7,618 nucleotides of DNA from Bacilli bacterium. Its GTDB lineage: Bacteria > Bacillota_I > Bacilli_A > RF39 > UBA660. The position numbers were made by a program, and so were the translations under genes. A model generated the notes under the pieces. The model was not told the DNA's origin, did not search any database, and saw only the letters and a program-made list of their open reading frames with translations. The stretch covers positions 1 through 7,618 of the forward strand of contig CAKJXT010000012.1 in NCBI GenBank assembly GCA_918219625.1. The letters run 5' to 3'. Within the stretch, counting starts at the first letter, position 1. Each line of letters begins with the position of its first letter. Of the stretch, positions 5,601 to 7,618 are shown one piece after another.

Positions 5601-6691
5601 TAAAAAACGGACAAGAAATATCTTTATATAACTATGTTAATTTTATTTTAAATAATGTGATGAATAATAAAGACTATTCAAATAACTTTGATTCTAGCAA
5701 GAAAGAAAAACTTAATACAATTAATAAATTAATGAGTAGTTCATTAAATAATTATAAATATACTTCAAATGAAACTTTTGATACATTGAAAGTATTAAGT
5801 GATAATTTAGATCAATCATTAATTGATTTAGTTTATATGTATTATGGAAGTAGTAATAAGTACAATGATTCTTGGAAAATGACAATAGAAGAATTTATCA
5901 ATTATATAAATGATGACATATTAACTGATTCTAGATTTGATAATTTCATTGATAAAGATAAAAGAAACATAATAATTGATGCAAAAAAGACTGTAGATAA
6001 ATCAAAAAAAATGATAGTATCACCTAAATATTCTAGAATAGTATTAAATACAAGTTATCCATTTGAAGAAGAGGAAACATTTGATTTTGTAAATGATATT
6101 CATGATAAAATTGGTGATAAAAAAGATATCTATGTTGTTGGTAACTCTCCAATGGCAGTAGAAATGGGTAAAACATTTAATGGTGAACTAAATAGAATAA
6201 CAATCTTAACGATGATATTTATATTTATTGTTGTTGCATTCACTTTTAAAGATTTAATTATTCCTATGGTTCTAGTTTTAATTATTCAAACAGCAGTATA
6301 TACTACCATGAGTGTTATATCTCTATCTGGCGGTTCAGTATATTTTATTTCACTTTTAATAGTTCAAGCCATTTTAATGGGAGCAACAATAGATTATGCT
6401 ATTGTATATACTGAGTATTACCGAGAGTCAAGATTAACAATGGGTATAAAAGATGCAATAATAGATGCCTACAATAGGTCTATTCACACTATAATTAGTT
6501 CTTCATCAATTTTGATAATTGTTACATTAGTAGTTGCAGGATTTGCATCTGCTATTGCGGCTAAAATATGTGAAACAATATCACAAGGTACATTTGTTGC
6601 AGTATTATTGATTTTACTAGTATTACCTGGTGTATTAGCAGCTACTGATAAATTAATCTGTAGAAAAGGCTATTATAAGAAAACCAAATAG
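2615..6691 (+). CDS. MMPL/RND-superfamily transporter with a nine-repeat extracellular insertion
   Basis: The protein has 1358 residues; the ATG follows GGGAGG with good spacing. MMPL proteins are proton-driven exporters of lipids and amphipathic molecules. The membrane plan is complete: TM1 about 12-30, extracellular domain 1 about 31-152, TM2-TM6 about 153-306, TM7 about 333-350, extracellular domain 2 about 351-1192, and TM8-TM12 about 1194-1342. Each half keeps the TM4/TM10 motif, LALSMDYSIMLSNRYKQE (D221, Y222) and LMGATIDYAIVYTEYYRE (D1260, Y1261), equivalent to the Asp-Tyr pairs of the MmpL3 proton relay, so it looks functional. Extracellular domain 2 is split: a first part (about 352-434), about 700 residues of tandem repeats (about 435-1134), then the closing part with YVVGNSPMAVEMG. 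Common Gram-positive relatives are about 700-1100 residues long. It is divergent from a TetR gene. The substrate is unknown. Confidence 0.92.
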   Translation: MKKITNLIVNGRYVFLTLFIIIACFSLYLSTKVNINEDIMKYLPKTSETKIGKDIMDKEFAKQDSSILNVMFKGLSESEKDDTLKKLENVEGVSSVKYENNDKYNKDDYSLFVLNVDDYADSKTSTNVYNYVKDNFNTAGMSGTIYDENKPLLQLWVVIFAIFCAMVILTILSDSYVEPWLYLISIGIAVFINKGTNIMFDSVSSITNSIVAILQLALSMDYSIMLSNRYKQEKANHLNKIDAMKEALYHSFAAISSSSITTIVGLLALVFMSFTIGKDLGFVLAKGVLLSLLSIFFCLPALLLIFDNLVEKTRKKSPKFHLSKLGTKVYKIRYIQAFAIIALFIAAYLLKGNINVLYTGSEQDKVGKVFPATNQIAIAYANEHEKLMTSLCKDFKKNENIDQVLCYSNTINEKLAYNELNDKFEDLGQDTKVDEYLIKILYYNYYNKENNNKMTLNEFISFIKSDVYSNKNLNNQIDSKTKDNLDLLTNFTSSNEINKKRTITDIANILGINESDASKILIYYNSKNLDTKITIKDFVNFMLNDVASNKEYSSYLDSNTLSKLQTLQKFTNTDYINKKMNAIELSNMFGIDKNLVEQLLLFYRTTSESTTKISLNEFATFTLNLANSDKYKSLFDEDTINSLSLLKIISDETIINKEIDATNMKNSLNSIGVSLDDDAINLLYIYYTGYNTNTKLTLNEFANTAISISNDDKYKSYFKDETISSLKNIINLNTYYDKSLPNTNLYDMFGIDDESAAKLNYAITGNVTGSYTMTPLNFVNTLLGNEEISSSFGESNLKLLKLATYIMSNINAKYDVNSLSDALSQDKNLVSFIYGIYDYKNNNLKNISIKNLVNFIYTNKNNQMLLKYMNGNIDKLGLAHKVVNNTNTLYSYKEISSITGTSEEKTKMIYGVYDYNTKNTKLTPLELSNLVINNSNNELLKSKISLSQLKELNLVKKVMNSTLSNAKYSASNLSSLFGIDNEKMSLLFSLYNSKYIKNGQEISLYNYVNFILNNVMNNKDYSNNFDSSKKEKLNTINKLMSSSLNNYKYTSNETFDTLKVLSDNLDQSLIDLVYMYYGSSNKYNDSWKMTIEEFINYINDDILTDSRFDNFIDKDKRNIIIDAKKTVDKSKKMIVSPKYSRIVLNTSYPFEEEETFDFVNDIHDKIGDKKDIYVVGNSPMAVEMGKTFNGELNRITILTMIFIFIVVAFTFKDLIIPMVLVLIIQTAVYTTMSVISLSGGSVYFISLLIVQAILMGATIDYAIVYTEYYRESRLTMGIKDAIIDAYNRSIHTIISSSSILIIVTLVVAGFASAIAAKICETISQGTFVAVLLILLVLPGVLAATDKLICRKGYYKKTK
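3917..6016 (+). repeat. Nine degenerate protein repeats of about 80 residues inside the MMPL transporter
   Basis: Residues about 435-1134 repeat a pattern: a hydrophobic/tyrosine helix (LLxIYYxx), a turn rich in N/K/T, a core K-[IML]-[TS]-[LIP]-x-[END]-[FLY], a helix with FI.N.., then a leucine-rich pair of helices ending in a [SN]-x-[LM]-[FL]-G-I-D type turn. Cores begin at residues 453 (KMTLNEF), 532 (KITIKDF), 612 (KISLNEF), 695 (KLTLNEF), 772 (TMTPLNF), 846 (NISIKNL), 921 (KLTPLEL), 1001 (EISLYNY) and 1088 (KMTIEEF), spaced 74 to 87 residues. FGID turns are clearest at 589-592, 749-752 and 977-980. Copies differ strongly at DNA level, so the array is old rather than a recent slippage product. 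The segment lies outside the membrane, lacks a sorting signal and has an N, K, S, Y, L-rich composition. Its function is unknown. Confidence 0.88.
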
Positions 6692-6711
6692 GTTACTATG
6701 TGTTAAAAATA

Positions 6712-6864
6712 ATGAAAAAAATAAAAGTATCGGAAGATTAAGATATTATGATGATCAAAACATTTTATCAGTCAATAACAGAAAGTTGTCCCATTGTATA
6801 GGGTACATGTGTTGCAAGTAATATTGCTGCACAAGCCGCAATCAAAGCAAAAAACAATAAGTAA
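6712..6864 (+). pseudogene. Possible decayed short reading frame with two in-frame stops
   Basis: From ATG 6712 one frame reads MKKIKVSED, stop (TAA 6739), DIMMIKTFYQSITESCPIV, stop (TAG 6799), then GTCVASNIAAQAAIKAK and a lysine-rich end at TAA 6862. The peptide text is coherent, and the last part is richer in G/C than its surroundings, which suggests former coding sequence. I do not recognise the family. In another frame, 6726-6782 reads SIGRLRYYDDQNILSVNNR, reminiscent of the MerR helix-turn-helix (LRYYDxxxLL), so the debris might instead be from a regulator. There is no convincing ribosome binding site before 6712, and only a weak GGAAG before the ATG at 6748. Non-coding DNA remains possible. 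Confidence 0.2.
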
Positions 6865-6873
6865 TTAAACTAA

Positions 6874-6899
6874 AAAAGACTAGAGAAATCTAGTCTTTT
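6874..6899 (+). terminator. Rho-independent terminator upstream of the P-type ATPase gene
   Basis: AAAAGACTAGA (6874-6884) pairs perfectly with TCTAGTCTTTT (6889-6899) around a GAAA tetraloop, giving an 11-bp stem with an A-run before and a T-run within the 3' arm. It is the first strong terminator after the transporter stop at 6691, so the transporter transcript probably ends here, and it isolates the downstream ATPase gene. The A-tract means it may also work in reverse. Confidence 0.88.
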
Positions 6900-6939
6900 C
6901 AAATTAAGTCACATTCAATAATTTAATCATTTAATTTTA

Positions 6940-6948
6940 TGGTAAAAT
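6940..6948 (+). promoter_or_regulatory. Possible extended -10 promoter of the P-type ATPase gene
   Basis: TGG (6940-6942) directly precedes TAAAAT (6943-6948), matching an extended -10 element (TGn plus hexamer with five of six consensus bases). No good -35 box lies 16-18 bases upstream, which extended -10 promoters tolerate. The leader would be about 15 bases, just enough for the ribosome binding site AGGATGTGAG (6955-6964) before the ATG at 6969. With the terminator at 6874-6899, only 69 bases remain for control, so there is no room for a long Mg2+-sensing leader. Confidence 0.45.
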
Positions 6949-6968
6949 AATTGTAGGATGTGAGAATA

Positions 6969-7618
6969 ATGAATAATGATTTAGAGTACAAAGAATTATC
7001 TTCTAAAAGTAAAGAAGAAATAATGGAACTATTTAAAACAAATGAAGATGGACTAAATATAAATGCTTTTCGTCATAGATTAGAAGAATATGGAGAAAAC
7101 ATCGCAACTAATAGAAAAAAGAAAACCCCATTATATTTTATGTTTGAAGCATTAAAGGATAAGTTTGTCTTAATATTATTTTTACTTGCCACAATTGATT
7201 TTATTACAGATGATAAAATAGGTGCTTTTATAATACTTGGTATTACATTAATAAGTGTTATTATAAGGTTTAGTCAAGATTGGTCCACATATAAATTTAA
7301 TGAAAAATTAAAAGAACAAATAAGGATATTTACTGATGTTATAAGAGAAGGTAAACAAAAAGAAATAAGACAAGAAAAAGTAGTCTATGGAGATATTATT
7401 ACATTAAGTGCAGGAAGTGTTATACCAGCAGATTTATATTTGTTTGAAAGTAAAGACTTATTTATTAATCAATCAGCATTTACTGGTGAAAGTGCAGCAG
7501 TAGAAAAGAATATCAATATAGAAAGTAAAACTAATGATCCTATAGATATAAATAATATATGTTTAATGGGTTGTAATGTTATAAGTGGTCAAGGAAAAGG
7601 TGTAGTTATTAAAACTGG
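6969..7618 (+). CDS. mgtA: MgtA-like P-type ATPase, N-terminal part (partial at window end)
   Basis: 216 full codons are present and the frame runs off the window. P-type ATPases of the MgtA/P3B group use ATP to bring Mg2+ into the cell across the cytoplasmic membrane. Visible in order: a hydrophilic N-terminal region with the cation-ATPase N-domain pattern GLNINAFRHRLEEYGEN (28-44); two membrane helices (about 65-80 and 84-100); IIRFSQDWSTYKFNEKLKEQ (98-117), resembling the 'LRFxQExRSxKA' stretch typical of MgtA; and the actuator domain with GDIITLSAGSVIPADLYLFE (141-160), SKDLFINQSAFTGES (161-175; TGES is the dephosphorylation loop at 172-175) and NICLMGCNVISGQGKG. The 'DLFxxQxxxTGES' wording favours the Mg2+ branch over Ca2+ ATPases. 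The phosphorylation motif DKTGT lies beyond the window, so substrate assignment is provisional. The gene is separated from the transporter by a terminator. Confidence 0.78.
   Translation, partial: MNNDLEYKELSSKSKEEIMELFKTNEDGLNINAFRHRLEEYGENIATNRKKKTPLYFMFEALKDKFVLILFLLATIDFITDDKIGAFIILGITLISVIIRFSQDWSTYKFNEKLKEQIRIFTDVIREGKQKEIRQEKVVYGDIITLSAGSVIPADLYLFESKDLFINQSAFTGESAAVEKNINIESKTNDPIDINNICLMGCNVISGQGKGVVIKT

Noticed and set aside
3917..6016. Repeat array as CRISPR or recent DNA tandem duplication
   Set aside because: The units are similar only as protein, are about 240 bases long and have no identical repeats or spacers, so the array is neither CRISPR nor recent slippage.
6799..6801. In-frame TAG as pyrrolysine or another recoded codon
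   Set aside because: A second stop (TAA 6739) interrupts the same frame, no recoding gene is visible and the frame lacks a convincing ribosome binding site. Decay or chance is simpler.

Overview
The window is very AT-rich with short intergenic gaps, strong AGGAG-type ribosome binding sites, A-tract/T-tract hairpin terminators and TGA read as stop. Together with a clostridial-type pyruvate, phosphate dikinase, this points to a low-GC Gram-positive (Bacillota: Clostridia, Erysipelotrichia or a related gut lineage). The exact taxon cannot be read from the sequence.

Layout. (1) 2-181: the last 59 codons of ppdK, closed by a hairpin terminator (241-275). (2) 277-1752: a small mobile-element-like cassette on the + strand. 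An XRE-type helix-turn-helix regulator (427-918) overlaps a ParB/Spo0J-family gene (902-1752) that is split by a -1 frame change at an A AAA AAC heptamer followed directly by a stem-loop. Upstream of the cassette lie a TGCGA inverted repeat and a hairpin next to the ribosome binding site. No integrase, relaxase or replication gene is in the window, so the cassette may be an element remnant. (3) 1790-1831: a strong bidirectional terminator between the convergent parB and tetR genes. (4) 1843-6691: a divergent pair, a TetR/AcrR repressor on the - strand (TTG start, near-consensus promoter) and a 1358-residue MMPL/RND-superfamily transporter on the + strand. A near-palindrome and a repeated 12-mer in the shared intergenic region are candidate operators. 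(5) 6692-6968: an intergenic region with possible gene debris and a hairpin terminator. (6) 6969-7618: the first 216 codons of an MgtA-like P-type ATPase, cut by the window end.

The most unusual object is the transporter. Its two six-helix membrane halves and paired Asp-Tyr motifs look normal, but the second extracellular domain is enlarged by about 700 residues made of nine degenerate copies of a unit of about 80 residues. The likely logic of the pair is that TetR controls the transporter, which exports a lipid-like or amphipathic substrate while presenting a long repeat domain outside the membrane. The second notable object is the parB frameshift, which could be programmed recoding, a recent mutation or a homopolymer sequencing error.
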